Made by a program: the position numbers and the translations under genes. Below are positions 50,328 through 60,995 of a stretch of 64,000 nucleotides of DNA, one piece after another. The notes beneath the pieces are model-generated. The model had not been told where the DNA came from and made no database searches. It saw only the letters and a program-made list of their open reading frames with translations. Position 1 is the first letter of the stretch, and each line of letters opens with the position of its first letter. Source of the DNA: Limnomonas spitsbergensis (lineage: Eukaryota; Chlorophyta; Chlorophyceae; Chlamydomonadales); NCBI GenBank assembly GCA_037349105.1, contig JAYJMM010000078.1, positions 558,001-622,000 of the forward strand, written 5' to 3'.

Positions 50328-53300
50328 AATCCACCATGGCGTGGTCCTAGGTTACGCCGAGGCTCTGCCACCCCGCTGCCCCCTGCCAGGGCTCTGTCTG
50401 TCGGACTGGGGCATGGGCCTCGCTGGTGCTCCTGCCCCTGCCTGTAAGGCCTGGCAAACTCCTCAGGGCGCCGTTCCCTGGATCTGCCCCTGGGCTGGTC
50501 CCTGCTGGGTGACCGCTGCCTGCGGTCCCTGCTCCTCTCCTCACTGTTGCTGCGCTGCGCCGCGCCTTGCCGCTGGGTCCTGGCTGCCGGCGTTGGCACC
50601 GTCCCGTGGCGCTCCTCACTGATGGCCCTTTGCGCGCTTCTGCTGCGCTGTCGGAGTCTTCTGTTCCCTGAGCCGCTCTCGTCGCTGCTAGAAGAACCGC
50701 GCTGCTGCTGTTCTCCCTGCGGCTCCCCCATGCCGGAAGGCTCGATCTCCATGTCTGGTAACGGGGACGGGGTCTCCATCATTTCCCTGAAGTCCTTCGC
50801 CATTGCTGGGTCCAATTCAACTGGGAGCGGCTGCCCGTGGTTTGGCAACCCCCCCAAGTGTTGTGTTCCCAGGGTCTCCTGCAGCTTGACCAGCTCATCT
50901 GCCCGCAGGATGTACTGCCGATGAACCTCTGCCATGGCCTGCTGAGCATCCTGGATGCTCTTCCACCCCGCCAGCTGGCCTTTCAGGTAATCCACGATTC
51001 CCGCTGCCTGCTTCCACATCTGATGTTCTCTCCACCTGAGAGCTTTTTTCAGCCCGTCAACTTGCCCGGTCAGCCTGCCGATGTGCCCGTCTTGCGGGCT
51101 GGTCCCTGGCTCTGGAACCTTTTCTACGCTGCACTCCTCTTCCTCCTCTTCTTCCTGCGCTTCGTCATTGCTGCTGCTTGCTGGTTGCGCAGGAGGCCTT
51201 GCTGCCCTTGGCTGCCCCTGCAGCTGCCGCTGTTGCGCCTGCCTACCCTCGCCGTCGCTGGCATGTTGCACACTAGGCCCTGCCACCTGCGGGTCCTTTC
51301 TCAGCTGCTGCTGCTGCTGCTGTTGCGCCTGCCTGCCAGTGCCGTCGCTGGCCTGTTGCACACTAGGCCCTGCCACCTGCGGGTCCTTTCTCAGCTGCTG
51401 CTGCTGCTGCTGTTGCGCCTGCCTGCCAGTGCCGTCGCTGGCCTGTTGCACCCTAGGCCCTGCCACCTGCGGTTGCCTTTGCAGCTTCTGCTGCTGCTGC
51501 TGCTGCTCTCCCCTGTTGCGCGCCGAATTTGACTGTGCAGCTCTGTCGGCTGCAGCTGTGCCAAATCTCCTCTGCTGCGCTGCAGGCGGCACTGCCTGCA
51601 CTGCAGGCGCTGTCTCAGGGGTCCGCGAAAGGACTTGAATCCTCCTCTCACACTCCTCCGCCGAGTGCACATCTGGCTTTCCGCACAAGGCGCACGGGTG
51701 GCTGGGGCATGCTGGCATGAAGCCCCTGATGATCTCTCTCCCATTGTCGGAGATTCCCGTGGCTCTGCGCGCTCTTGTCACCTCCTCTGAGGTTGCTGCG
51801 GCGGCCTCTGCCACTGTTGCCTCGATTGGCACCAGCCTGTGTCTTTGTAGCCTGGGGTGTACCTGGTTGCTGGGTCCTGCGTCCTGTCCAGCTCTCATAG
51901 CGGCACCCTTGTAGTCGTAGTTGTCTGCTCCCATGGGCATCGTGGTGAAAGACAGCGCTGAGAGCCTCTCGTTCAGCTTGAACACCTGTAGGCGGATGTC
52001 GGACATATCGTCAGCTAGTTTACTCAATACCAGCCTCTTTGCCCCCTTCCTGGAGGAAGGTTCCACGCATCCTGACACTGGTTCCTCCTCCTGAAAAGGT
52101 TCTGGCATAAACGACTTAGGACGGGCGTTATGAACCGCCTGTTTGAAACCCGCAGGCTTGGGTACCAGCCCAACCTGCGTCATGAGTGCTACGGACTCGC
52201 TGAGCATCTCTGCCATGGTCTGGTGCCAGCCTTCTGGCTCAGCCTGCACCGTTGCATTGCTGAGATGCGACACGTGGGCTGCCTGCTGCGCCTGACCTCC
52301 CTGGCCAGGTCCAGGCCTAGGATACTGCCTGTTGTTCTGATTCCTGTCATACGGCCGGCCTGCAGCCTGTCCCTGCTGCGGCCTTGGCGGTAGGGGGTAC
52401 TGCTGTTGCTGCGGATACTGCTGTTGCGGCTGTCTGGCCGGTCCAGGAGTGATGTCTGTAACCAGGGGCATAGGCCTGCGCTCATCCCTTGCCCTGGGCG
52501 TCCTGCAATCCCTGGCTAGGTGCGTCGTGCTACCACACTGGTAGCATGCTTTGGCTGCGCCTGAGGCCCCCTCAGCGTTGTAATGTGCCGTCCCCGTTTG
52601 GTCCGCCCATGTAACTCCTCTGGGTTTACCATCCATCCGTGACTGTGGTACTGCTGCTGAGCCTGCGGGGTGCACAATTCCATCAAGGCGTGTCCGCATC
52701 TCCCACTGTCCTGCTCTCTCTTTTCTGCCCCTGTTGGGTTGTGCCTCTCCCTGGCCAGGCCCGCTGTTGGTTATCTGCCTGAAGCCGGTTCCTCCCAGGT
52801 CACCCATTTCCAGGGCAAACCTCTCCCACAGCACCACCTGCTGCGTGAGTACTGCGATCTGGTCTTCATCGCTCATGCTGAGGTACCCTGGCACCGTCAT
52901 TACGAACTTGCTCAGCTTGGCTCTAGCAACCGCTGGGAGTCCGTCATGGAACATGCGCGAGACCGAGTGGCTTCTGCCGAAGTGATCTACTGCATCCCTT
53001 GAGATCTGCAGCAACTCTGCCGTTGTCAGCACTCTGTGAGCAAATGCTTCCACCGTCTCCTCTGGCTTGACGTCCGGGTCTAGAGTAGTCTTTACTCCTA
53101 GCCTGAGGTTGGTGATGGCCGTCCTCTCCTCTGAAGTTGGCTTTCCCACCTCCTCCTGGACCACCCTGATCCACAAAGTGAGTAGCGAAGCTTCGCAACC
53201 CTGCTCCTCTGCTGGGGCTATCCACAGCTGCCCGATCCGCTCCACCTCTTTGGCAATTCTGTTTCCTGCGTGGGGCGCTGCCCTGATGGCTGCCATCAGC

Positions 53301-55975
53301 GGCCTCATGCTGGCCGGCTTGCTGTCCCACAGCTTGACCAGCGACTTGATCAGCAACGTCATAGCTGACGGCGACTGGCACGATCCAGCTATTTCACCTG
53401 CCACCACAGCCAATGCTGGCTGGTCATCCGACATTGCTAACCTGTTGTGTGATCCCCAGTATCCACACGCCTGGCAATACTTCCTGGCTGCAACTGCGCC
53501 TGGGTGTGACATATCCAGGACTGGTACGTTGCCTTGGATGGCTGGGATCTTGGCTACCTTGGCTACCCCTGCCAACTGCAGTACCATCTGCTGCTGCAGC
53601 TGCAGGTTCACCCTCGCCTGCTCCCGATCGAGCCTTTTCATTTCCTGGTCGCTGGACTCCTGTCTGGCCCCCGGCCTGCGTCTGTCCGCTCCTCCTGGTC
53701 CCGAATCTACTGACTCTGACCGTGACCCAGGTCCTCCACTGCCGCCCCTCGATGGGCTGCGGCCTGAATGATACCTGTCATGTCTGTTATAATCCTCATC
53801 CTGATCGTGAGCGTCTCGTGATGGCTGTCTGCCCGCTCTGCCTGCCGAGCTTCTACTTCCTTCAAGTGGCGGTCGTTCTGATTCGCTTCTGCCTGGTCTG
53901 CTGTCAGATCCAGGCCTCCAAGACTGTGCTCTACCGGGCTCTGCCTGTCCCCTGGGCAGTTCCTGGTCTTGCCATTCCTGCCGCACTCCTCTGCTGTGTT
54001 CCGCTGGTCCCCTGGATTGCTCCTGGCTCTGCTGGCTTGGCTGTTCCCTGCCCTCTGCCTGTCCTCTGGGCGGCTCTTGGCTATGCTGGTGAGGCTGTTC
54101 CCTGGAGTATGCCTGCCCCCTGGGCGGCTCCTGGCTCTGCCGACCTGGCTGCGTCCCGCCTGTGTAATTCCTGGCATAGGAATCAGACTGTGTTTCCTCT
54201 CTGGCCTCCTGTATTTTTGGACCACTGCTCCGTGCGCTGCCTGCAGGATCATTCCTCCTGGCTCCCCTTGCTGTGCCTGACTGCCTGTTCCTCAGGAATT
54301 CCTTGATGTAATCCACCTGGGTTTCCTGGTATGCGTTCTCTTTGTCCTCGACTATGCGTAGCAACTCATAAGACTCTTGCCTGCTTGCTCTGCGTGTTGC
54401 TGTGCTTTGCTCTGCCATCCTAGCGAGTGATCGGCTAGTCAATTCCGCCCTTTCACTGGCGGCTGGACTGCTGGCTCTGGGCGCTTCCCTGCCCCTTGGC
54501 CGTCCTCTGAGGCTGGGCTCGCTGCTGACCTCGAAAGCTGCAGATCTGAGTGTTGGTGTTGGCGCGGCTCCCGTCTGCTGCTGCCACCTTTGCACCTCCC
54601 TGAGCCCCTCAGGCCGCTGCACCTCTGTTTCAAATCCTTCCCACGCCTGGCCCTCCTCATCCTCTGGCTCTGATCCAGGTTCCTCCTGGTCTCCTGTGAC
54701 CTCGTTGCACCATTCATCTGCGAAGGCTTTAACAGCCCTGGCTGCTTCGCGTCCCGCCCTTCCCTTGGATACCTGTCCAAGGGCGGCTAACAGTATCGCC
54801 CTGTCCAACCCTGTGTGGGGAATACCCAACATGGCCTTTGTTGCCCATCCCCGCAGATGATGGGCCTTGAACTCCTCAATGGCTGTGACCTGGTCCTGGA
54901 AATGCAAGAACGTCCTGGAGCAAACTTGCTTCCACAGGTCTGTTGCCCACTGCAAAATTCCTGCCCAACCGATCGGCCCTTCTGACTCCTCATCGCCGCA
55001 CACTACTCCCACTGTCTTGGAGCGTTCTGGCTCTCTTTGCATCTGGCTGCTAGCTCCCTCCATGGATTTCTGCACAGGTCTGTTCACGCTGGGTGGAAAA
55101 CTGGACAGCGGTGTGCCGAAGACTGTGGATCCAGCTCCTCTTCTAACCAGTGCCTTGTGCGGCTGCAGCTGCTGCACGGTACGCAGTCCTGCTGTAGTCT
55201 GCTGCCCCTGCTTTTCCTGAACTGGGTCTGGCTGTTCTTCCTCGGATATTAGGTCAGCCCAAGGCTTCCCTACCGGCTTAGCTGGTTTCTCCCTTTCCTT
55301 GCCTGCCTGCGAGCTCTGTCTGCCCGCTGCTGGCTGGGGCTCAGCTTCCTCGTGCTTGACCCCTGCAGGCACATTCCTGGCCCCATCTTCCTCTGTCTTT
55401 ATTCGAGGTTTGTCTGTGCAGGTTTTATCACAGCCTGCAAACTTGTCTGAAGCTGCGGCTACCTTGGCCCTTAGATCCGATTGGCTGGGCTCTTTTTCAA
55501 CCCGCTGTGCAACACTTGCCACCCTGGGCAGGCTCTGCTGCGGCTCGGCCTCAGGTTCACTGCTCTGTCGCGTGTCACAGCTCTGGGATGCTTCCGTTGC
55601 TTGATCCGAGATCAGCTCTGGGGTTCCCGCTTGAGTCTGCCCCTGCTCGAAATTCAAACTGCTGTCTGAGCCAGCGGGCAATGGACCCCCTCGACCAATG
55701 CCTTTTCGTGTTACTAGTACTGCACCATCTGCCTGCGCCCCTGCCCCTCTGGGTGGTACGCGGCCCGGCTCAGGTACCCTGCAGTCCTCTGCAGGCGGTT
55801 CCACTGGCCCTGCCAGCTTTTCCGCCATCAACAGGGCCTCTGCCACAATCTCAGCACTAGCATTTTTTAGGTCTACACCCGGCTCCAGCCCCCTCAGACG
55901 CCCACTCTTCCGTTGGACGTCAGGGTGCTGGTGCCTATCGGGGTTCAGATCTACGCCTGTCATCTCCACAGGCAT
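50105..55975 (-). CDS. Gag lacking protease and domain X (element 3)
   Basis: ATG at 55975 (MPVEMTGVDLNPD), about 1,956 codons, all open. Disordered N-terminus, capsid-like helices at about 830-1060, CCHC knuckle 1 near 1142, then a direct join MGADNYDYKG-AAMRAGQD at about 51905, where the protease segment is missing. Then follow the CCHC-like CALCGKPDVHSAEEC, three Gln-rich repeats, coiled coil, SR-rich stretch and knuckle 3 (CFKCGQPGHFANEC). It ends ...GDFQHAR just past the 2.95-kb deletion joint, whose out-of-frame sequence supplies the stop. Confidence 0.88.
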   Translation of the reverse strand: MPVEMTGVDLNPDRHQHPDVQRKSGRLRGLEPGVDLKNASAEIVAEALLMAEKLAGPVEPPAEDCRVPEPGRVPPRGAGAQADGAVLVTRKGIGRGGPLPAGSDSSLNFEQGQTQAGTPELISDQATEASQSCDTRQSSEPEAEPQQSLPRVASVAQRVEKEPSQSDLRAKVAAASDKFAGCDKTCTDKPRIKTEEDGARNVPAGVKHEEAEPQPAAGRQSSQAGKEREKPAKPVGKPWADLISEEEQPDPVQEKQGQQTTAGLRTVQQLQPHKALVRRGAGSTVFGTPLSSFPPSVNRPVQKSMEGASSQMQREPERSKTVGVVCGDEESEGPIGWAGILQWATDLWKQVCSRTFLHFQDQVTAIEEFKAHHLRGWATKAMLGIPHTGLDRAILLAALGQVSKGRAGREAARAVKAFADEWCNEVTGDQEEPGSEPEDEEGQAWEGFETEVQRPEGLREVQRWQQQTGAAPTPTLRSAAFEVSSEPSLRGRPRGREAPRASSPAASERAELTSRSLARMAEQSTATRRASRQESYELLRIVEDKENAYQETQVDYIKEFLRNRQSGTARGARRNDPAGSARSSGPKIQEAREETQSDSYARNYTGGTQPGRQSQEPPRGQAYSREQPHQHSQEPPRGQAEGREQPSQQSQEQSRGPAEHSRGVRQEWQDQELPRGQAEPGRAQSWRPGSDSRPGRSESERPPLEGSRSSAGRAGRQPSRDAHDQDEDYNRHDRYHSGRSPSRGGSGGPGSRSESVDSGPGGADRRRPGARQESSDQEMKRLDREQARVNLQLQQQMVLQLAGVAKVAKIPAIQGNVPVLDMSHPGAVAARKYCQACGYWGSHNRLAMSDDQPALAVVAGEIAGSCQSPSAMTLLIKSLVKLWDSKPASMRPLMAAIRAAPHAGNRIAKEVERIGQLWIAPAEEQGCEASLLTLWIRVVQEEVGKPTSEERTAITNLRLGVKTTLDPDVKPEETVEAFAHRVLTTAELLQISRDAVDHFGRSHSVSRMFHDGLPAVARAKLSKFVMTVPGYLSMSDEDQIAVLTQQVVLWERFALEMGDLGGTGFRQITNSGPGQGEAQPNRGRKERAGQWEMRTRLDGIVHPAGSAAVPQSRMDGKPRGVTWADQTGTAHYNAEGASGAAKACYQCGSTTHLARDCRTPRARDERRPMPLVTDITPGPARQPQQQYPQQQQYPLPPRPQQGQAAGRPYDRNQNNRQYPRPGPGQGGQAQQAAHVSHLSNATVQAEPEGWHQTMAEMLSESVALMTQVGLVPKPAGFKQAVHNARPKSFMPEPFQEEEPVSGCVEPSSRKGAKRLVLSKLADDMSDIRLQVFKLNERLSALSFTTMPMGADNYDYKGAAMRAGQDAGPSNQVHPRLQRHRLVPIEATVAEAAAATSEEVTRARRATGISDNGREIIRGFMPACPSHPCALCGKPDVHSAEECERRIQVLSRTPETAPAVQAVPPAAQQRRFGTAAADRAAQSNSARNRGEQQQQQQKLQRQPQVAGPRVQQASDGTGRQAQQQQQQQLRKDPQVAGPSVQQASDGTGRQAQQQQQQQLRKDPQVAGPSVQHASDGEGRQAQQRQLQGQPRAARPPAQPASSSNDEAQEEEEEEECSVEKVPEPGTSPQDGHIGRLTGQVDGLKKALRWREHQMWKQAAGIVDYLKGQLAGWKSIQDAQQAMAEVHRQYILRADELVKLQETLGTQHLGGLPNHGQPLPVELDPAMAKDFREMMETPSPLPDMEIEPSGMGEPQGEQQQRGSSSSDESGSGNRRLRQRSRSAQRAISEERHGTVPTPAARTQRQGAAQRSNSEERSRDRRQRSPSRDQPRGRSRERRPEEFARPYRQGQEHQRGPCPSPTDRALAGGSGVAEPRRNLGPRHGGLCFKCGQPGHFANECTNPEQAVPTSDRPGAPAGPARSYGAWGPGRGQGVPIGSRRRNFKTAMGTPRAGDFQHAR
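51255..51515 (-). repeat. 90-bp tandem repeats encoding Gln-rich units (element 3)
   Basis: The landmark TTGCACNCTA recurs at 51265, 51355 and 51445. Same unit and copy number as 11570-11835 in element 1. Confidence 0.85.
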
Positions 55976-56654
55976 TTTACGAACCGCACTGTCCTGCAGG
56001 TGTGCTGGCGACACCCCCTACAAAACCTGCTAACGTTAGGCTTCTGCCCCTTATCCCTACTGCAATCTGGTGAGGATCTGCTAGTCAAGGCCGGACGGCA
56101 GGTACAGCAATTTCGCAGGATAGGCCTTGCCCTCTGCTGTTATGCTCACTTAACTTTTAATCTGGCGGAATCCTCCTTCGCCCTTTAGTCCCTCCCACCT
56201 TTGCTGGCTGGGCTGCCTCTAGCTGGCACACGTCCCTTGCGGATGTCTCGCCTCCGGGCGGATATATCCTCTTGCGCTGTGTCAGTTCCTCTCTGACGTC
56301 CTGCGGGGATCCTTTGGTACACCACAAAATTTTAAACTTGGATGATCTATCAACAAGTTCACTTCTGTCAATGATGAACGATTGGATCCACCTGATCACA
56401 ATCTGCAGTCACACAGGAATTATCTGCTGGGTGTATAAATCCACAGCCAGATCCTCAAGCCTCTCCTGGACTCAACACTAAGTTGCCACTCTCAGTGATT
56501 CTCAGGGTTTAACTTGGCACTCTCTATGGAGATTACCACAGCAAAGTGCAGTTCAAATGCTGTCCAAGGTCGTTTGTATACAAATAAATTTCCAATTTCG
56601 CTGCACAAGCACCTTTAGCAGGAATTGGCAAATTAAGCTGATCAGGCTAAATCC
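55976..56654 (-). other. 5' leader of element 3
   Basis: About 680 bp, almost identical to 16942-17620. No supported gene. Confidence 0.65.
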
Positions 56655-56677
56655 ACTTCGTCCCTTCCTAAAGGACA
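56655..56677 (-). promoter_or_regulatory. Putative self-priming primer-binding site (element 3)
   Basis: It lies directly next to A1. It is the reverse complement of 57085-57107 inside A1 except for one base (CTTCCTAA against CTTTCTAA in element 1), which would give a G-U or mismatched pair in RNA. Confidence 0.48.
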
Positions 56678-57308
56678 CGCGATGTGCGCTTCAGGTCCGT
56701 GGCGGACTTCTTTCCTCACGGCAGTGACGGACGCCTACGGGCAGGCTCAGTGACTATTCACTGGCTGCGAGTGCTCAGCGAGTTAAGCGGCTAGCTGGTT
56801 ATTTGTTTGTATAGCAATTGACTTAGGGAGCACAGGCCTTCTGGCCGTCTGGGCGCGATCCAGCTGGGCTATGTTAAGGTGCACTTACCGCGTGACACGC
56901 GGTGAGGGTGACGGGACGTAGACTGCGTACTTCTTCTTCTGCAGGGTCTCGGTTCTCTACTGGGGTACTTGTTTCCAGCTAGATCAGCTGAGGCTGAGCT
57001 AGTCTTGACTCGGGTTGAGGTACTGACTTATATGAAAGCTGCTGGTCTCGTAGACTGCCGGTGCTTGTTACAAATAGAGGTCTGTCCTTTAGAAAGGGAC
57101 GAAGTAACTAGCCAAGGCAATTGCCGGGATACAGGGACCCGGCAGGCCCAATACAGAGTACGGTAGAACCTGTCAAACTTATCCTGCGTAAGCGGGTTTC
57201 TAGGTCTCAGTTCAAATCCGGAGGCTCCGCAGAGAAGCTGCGGAGTCACCGAGGCCGCTAACTGCGGTCTAAACGGTTCTGTCACGTATACGGTAATATA
57301 CCGTGACA
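56678..57308 (-). repeat. Repeat A1 of element 3 (outer 5' end, 631 bp)
   Basis: It ends ...CCGTGACA directly against TCTG of element 4; there is no B repeat on this side. This asymmetry is the main evidence for split direct repeats. Confidence 0.9.
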
Positions 57309-57312
57309 TCTG
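57309..57312. repeat. Target-site duplication TCTG, right copy (element 3)
   Basis: It directly follows the ...CCGTGACA end of A1 and is the partner of 42103-42106. Confidence 0.85.
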
Positions 57313-60300
57313 CCATCGGGCCCTGTCCCACTGTAATCTGGTCTGCGCAGGACTCTACCGCCCTCACACATCTCCGTTTTGATCAGCTGGAACGCCTGCG
57401 ACTGCTCTGGCCCCCACACAAACGGGACCCCCTTGACCAGCAATGCGTTGATGCATGCCGCCTTTTTCGAGAAGTCTGGGATGTAGCACCGGTAGAAATT
57501 CAAGAATCCCATGACCTCCTGAATGTTCTTAACTGATGCGGGCTCTGGCAACGCCATAACCGCTGCTATCTTAGCTGCGTGCGGCGTGAGCCCCTGGGCC
57601 GACACATTGTGACCCAGGTACTCTACCGTTGCACACCCAAACAGGGACTTGTCGGGGTGTGCCCTCAACCCGACACTGTGGAGCATGTCCAACATCAGCT
57701 CCACATGCCTGATGTGTTCTGCCGGTGTATCACTGTACACTAGCAGATCATCAATGAATGCCACGCAGAACGCACTCAGGCATGCCCTGGCAATCTCCTC
57801 TTCCATCATACGCTGAAAGAAGGGAGGCCCATTGCGCAAACCGAAGTTGAGCTTTGTGTACATCCACAGCTCAGGCCCCATCCAGAAAGCTGTCTTAGGC
57901 TGGTCCTCAGCCTTGATCGGGATCTGCATGAATCCCGACCTAAGATCAACCTTGCTGAATATCTTGGCCGTACCCAGGTTCTGAAAAATAGTCTCCATCC
58001 TGGGGATGGCAAACTCCTGCTTAGCCGTACGCAGGTTTAACCTGCGCATATCGTGCGCTATGCGGTGGTCAGTCCACTCGCCCGTCTCAGCACTCTTTTT
58101 GGCTGCTACCACTGAGTTGGCTGCAAACTTGATAGGCCCCCCCTGTGGCACCTTGACGATGATACCTGCCTGTATCATTGGCTGACATTTTTCCTTAAAA
58201 ATGGCTGCCTTGGGAGGCGGCATGTCCCTGGACTTCTGTAAGCACGAACTGACCTCGTCTTCTAAAGCCAGCGTAAACTCACCATGCGTGCCGCAGTAGC
58301 CTGGTAGATCCTCCATGGAGTAAGCGAACGCTCCTTGGCGATCCCTGAGGCTCTGCTCAAGGCTCTCCTGCTGGTCCGCCGTGAAGTCGGGGTGCTTGCC
58401 CAGCAGCCACCCCTCCTTGGTTTTGACGTACTCCGAGGGCGGTTCCACCACTCCCCCCGGCTGGAACATGTCGATCATCTCAGCCGCCTGCGGGTCGTCC
58501 TCCGCGGGCGGCTCTTCCCTGCCAGTGCTGTTGCTGCGTTGCCAGTCCTCATGCTGGCTGTAGGCACCCCTGGTCCTGCTGGCACCCCCCATGGGGATGA
58601 CTGCTGGCGGGCGCAACCATCCCGATGACAGCTTCGCTGCTGCCTCTTGACCGGACACAAAAGCCCCCTGGCTTGCTGTAAATCCTCCTCCTCGTACTCC
58701 CTGCTCGGTGGCTCGCGCCCCTGGTACACACACCGACAGCAGGAGCCACACCAGTATCAGCTGGAGCGTCCCCGTAAGGATCCCCTTAAATGCTGTGCAG
58801 GTCAGGAGTCCTCTGCAAGCTGGCAGCTGCCGCGTGTGTTCCTGCGGCTGGTGCGCTGTGGGCTGTACGCATGGCTCTGCACTCTGCGCTGGCCTCTGCT
58901 GCCCTCTGGCCCACGTGATCTCCAGGTCTACCTGGCTGATCCTGAGTGGTAGGACTGGGCAGTCCATTCCCGGCCTGCTGCCGCAGTCCCTGTCCGCGGC
59001 TGCCCTCTGCGCCTTGCTTGCACGTTGCCTAGCCTTCTTTGACTTTTTCCCCCGCAACTTGGCTGCGTCAGCCCAAGCCATACCGGCCCTTTCTGGCCCT
59101 GCTCCTGGGTTCTGTCTTGTGCTGCCTTGTGCCAGCCGCTCCTGCCTGTGAGTAGCGCGCTGCGCAGCCTTGCTGCTGCCTGCACCCGCGGGCTCCTCTG
59201 GCCCACAGCCCTGTCGCATGGCTTCCCGAGCGCTGGCACCCCGCCTTGCTGGGTCCTCCACCCTGCTGGTTCGGGCTTGGCTGCCCTCCCAGGTGGCTGC
59301 GTCCCCAGCCCGGCCCGTTGGCCTGGACTGCTGCCATCCTGGGGCCTGGCTGCTGCGACTGTCTGACGGCTGTTGGGTGGCTACTCCCTTTGCTCCCATC
59401 GTTCCTAGGGCTGATATTTTCCCCGCCAACTCCTCTTGCAGATCCCTGAGCGCCCGGTTGTACCCTCCCAATCCTGGGTCCGTATCGGGTGCCGGCAGCG
59501 CTCTCAGCTGGAACCGCAGGCTGGACTCTTGGCCTGCTTCCTGCAGGCCTATGTCCTGCCTCCTCTGCTCGTCCAGCTGATCTACGAAGGTCTTCAGCAC
59601 AGCTGTCCAGCATCCTGTACTGTACGCTGCTGGGTCACCCCATGGTTCCCTTGCCTGTGCTGACACTAGCGTGCTGGAATGGGCACCCCCTGGGCGGTCA
59701 CTGCCTGCTCCACAGGCTGCTGTAACTTCTGAGTCTGAGGTGTGTGGGGCTGCTGCCTGCCGCGGGTTGACCCCCACTGCGGCCTGGCGCGCCCCAACCT
59801 CCAGCTCCCTCCTGCTGCTGCTGTCCTTATCACGCGCAGCCTTCTCCTGACTAATGCTGCTCATCCACTCTTGCCGTAGCTGTAACAACTCCTCCTCGAG
59901 GCCCCACCCTGGACTCCCTGGTCCTGGGCCTGCGTCGGTTGGCTCTTCCATCCCCTCCGCATCCCCGGCATCTGCTCTTGTGATGCTGATCCTTTCCGGG
60001 AACGGGGTTCCGTCAGCGCCCCACTCCTCTTCTGACTCTGAATCCTGCACCAGTGATGGTGGCCCTTCCGAAGGGTCTTCGTTCTCCCCTCCTAGCAGTC
60101 CCGTGCCCTCTTGGCGGGGGTGAAGCTCATCGCTGGACCTTGGATCCCTGCTGTCCAGGTCTCCTGCAAGTGGTCTGCTGGTACTGTCCGGGGGTGTCTG
60201 GGGCTCCGCCCAATCCCCGGGCTCCGTATCCCGGGCTGACTCCTCCATCTCCTCCATGGGCTCCAGCCATTCCCAAGAGGATGCCGTTGCCCCGAGTGTG

Positions 60301-60989
60301 GTGACAAAAGCTACATGGGCCCGCTCTGGCGGCTCGTACGTATCCTGGATCGGTCCGTCGCTGTCAGCAGCGGGGTCCCAATAGTGGGAACCATGTCTGC
60401 CCACTATCCAGCGTCCCAGCACGGGCTGAGTCCTCAGCTCTTCCAGCTCCTCCATGTAGGTATCCGATCCTGCTCCTCTGAACAAGGGGTGCAGCGTGCG
60501 CACCCCTGCCGGGTGCGCCTGCCTCCACAGCTGTACTGTCATGACGTTTGCTTGCCAATAAGGCACCACGCTGCTGGCCCTGTTGTCGCGCCACGCTCTT
60601 CTCTCCCAGCGCACCCACTGGTGCACGCACGCTTCCAACCGCTCCACTGCGAACGGCGAGCGCGCGAACTCCTCTTCGTCTTCCCACATGGGCCCATCTG
60701 CTGGCGACCTCTGGGTCCCATATGGCCATGTGGGGCAGTCTGTCGTTTCCAGCGGCGCCCACTGATCATCCACGCCCCACACATGCCGCATGGCTGCTGA
60801 CAGCTGGCCCGGTAGCAGAACCCGTTGCAACGCCATGAGCATGACTGCCCATGTCGCTGGGTCTGCTCCCCTGGCGTGCGTGTGCGCGTGGAATTCTGCC
60901 TCGTCGACTGATGCGCACTTGGTGATCACCACGTTCCCTTCGCTCCTTGCGAACAGGAAGACTGGCATGTCATCCCGCGACGCATGCAT
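57309..60989 (-). CDS. Domain X C-terminal half, linker, hydrophobic segment and RT (element 4 fragment)
   Basis: It begins MHASRDDMPVFLFARSEGN directly after a TAG two codons upstream (SEA*IHM, where elements 1 and 2 have Trp), so the start is not a true one. Residues about 1-190 are the Trp-rich second half of domain X; then an acidic linker, the basic patch KKSKKARQR, the hydrophobic segment at about 727-760 and RT from about 925, with KVDLRSGF and FIDDLLVYSD near 1080, EYLGH and the thumb. It is cut after GPDGR by element 3. The unbroken frame from X into RT shows that the family encodes a single Gag-X-Pol polyprotein. Confidence 0.85.
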
Positions 60990-60995
60990 GTGGAT

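Larger units (their letters stand above)
42107..57308 (-). mobile_element. Element 3: complete 15.2-kb subfamily I copy nested in element 4
   Basis: The only copy complete at both ends in this window. It reads, in transcript order, A1 (57308-56678), leader, Gag, Pol, 3' UTR, B1, A2 and B2 (to 42107). Its outer ends are TGTC and GACA, flanked by TCTG at 42103-42106 and 57309-57312. A1 and A2 differ at only about four of 631 positions. Compared with element 1 it lacks 651 bp (protease) and about 2.95 kb (domain X and flanks), but both remaining long frames are open. It may depend on other copies for the missing functions. Confidence 0.93.
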
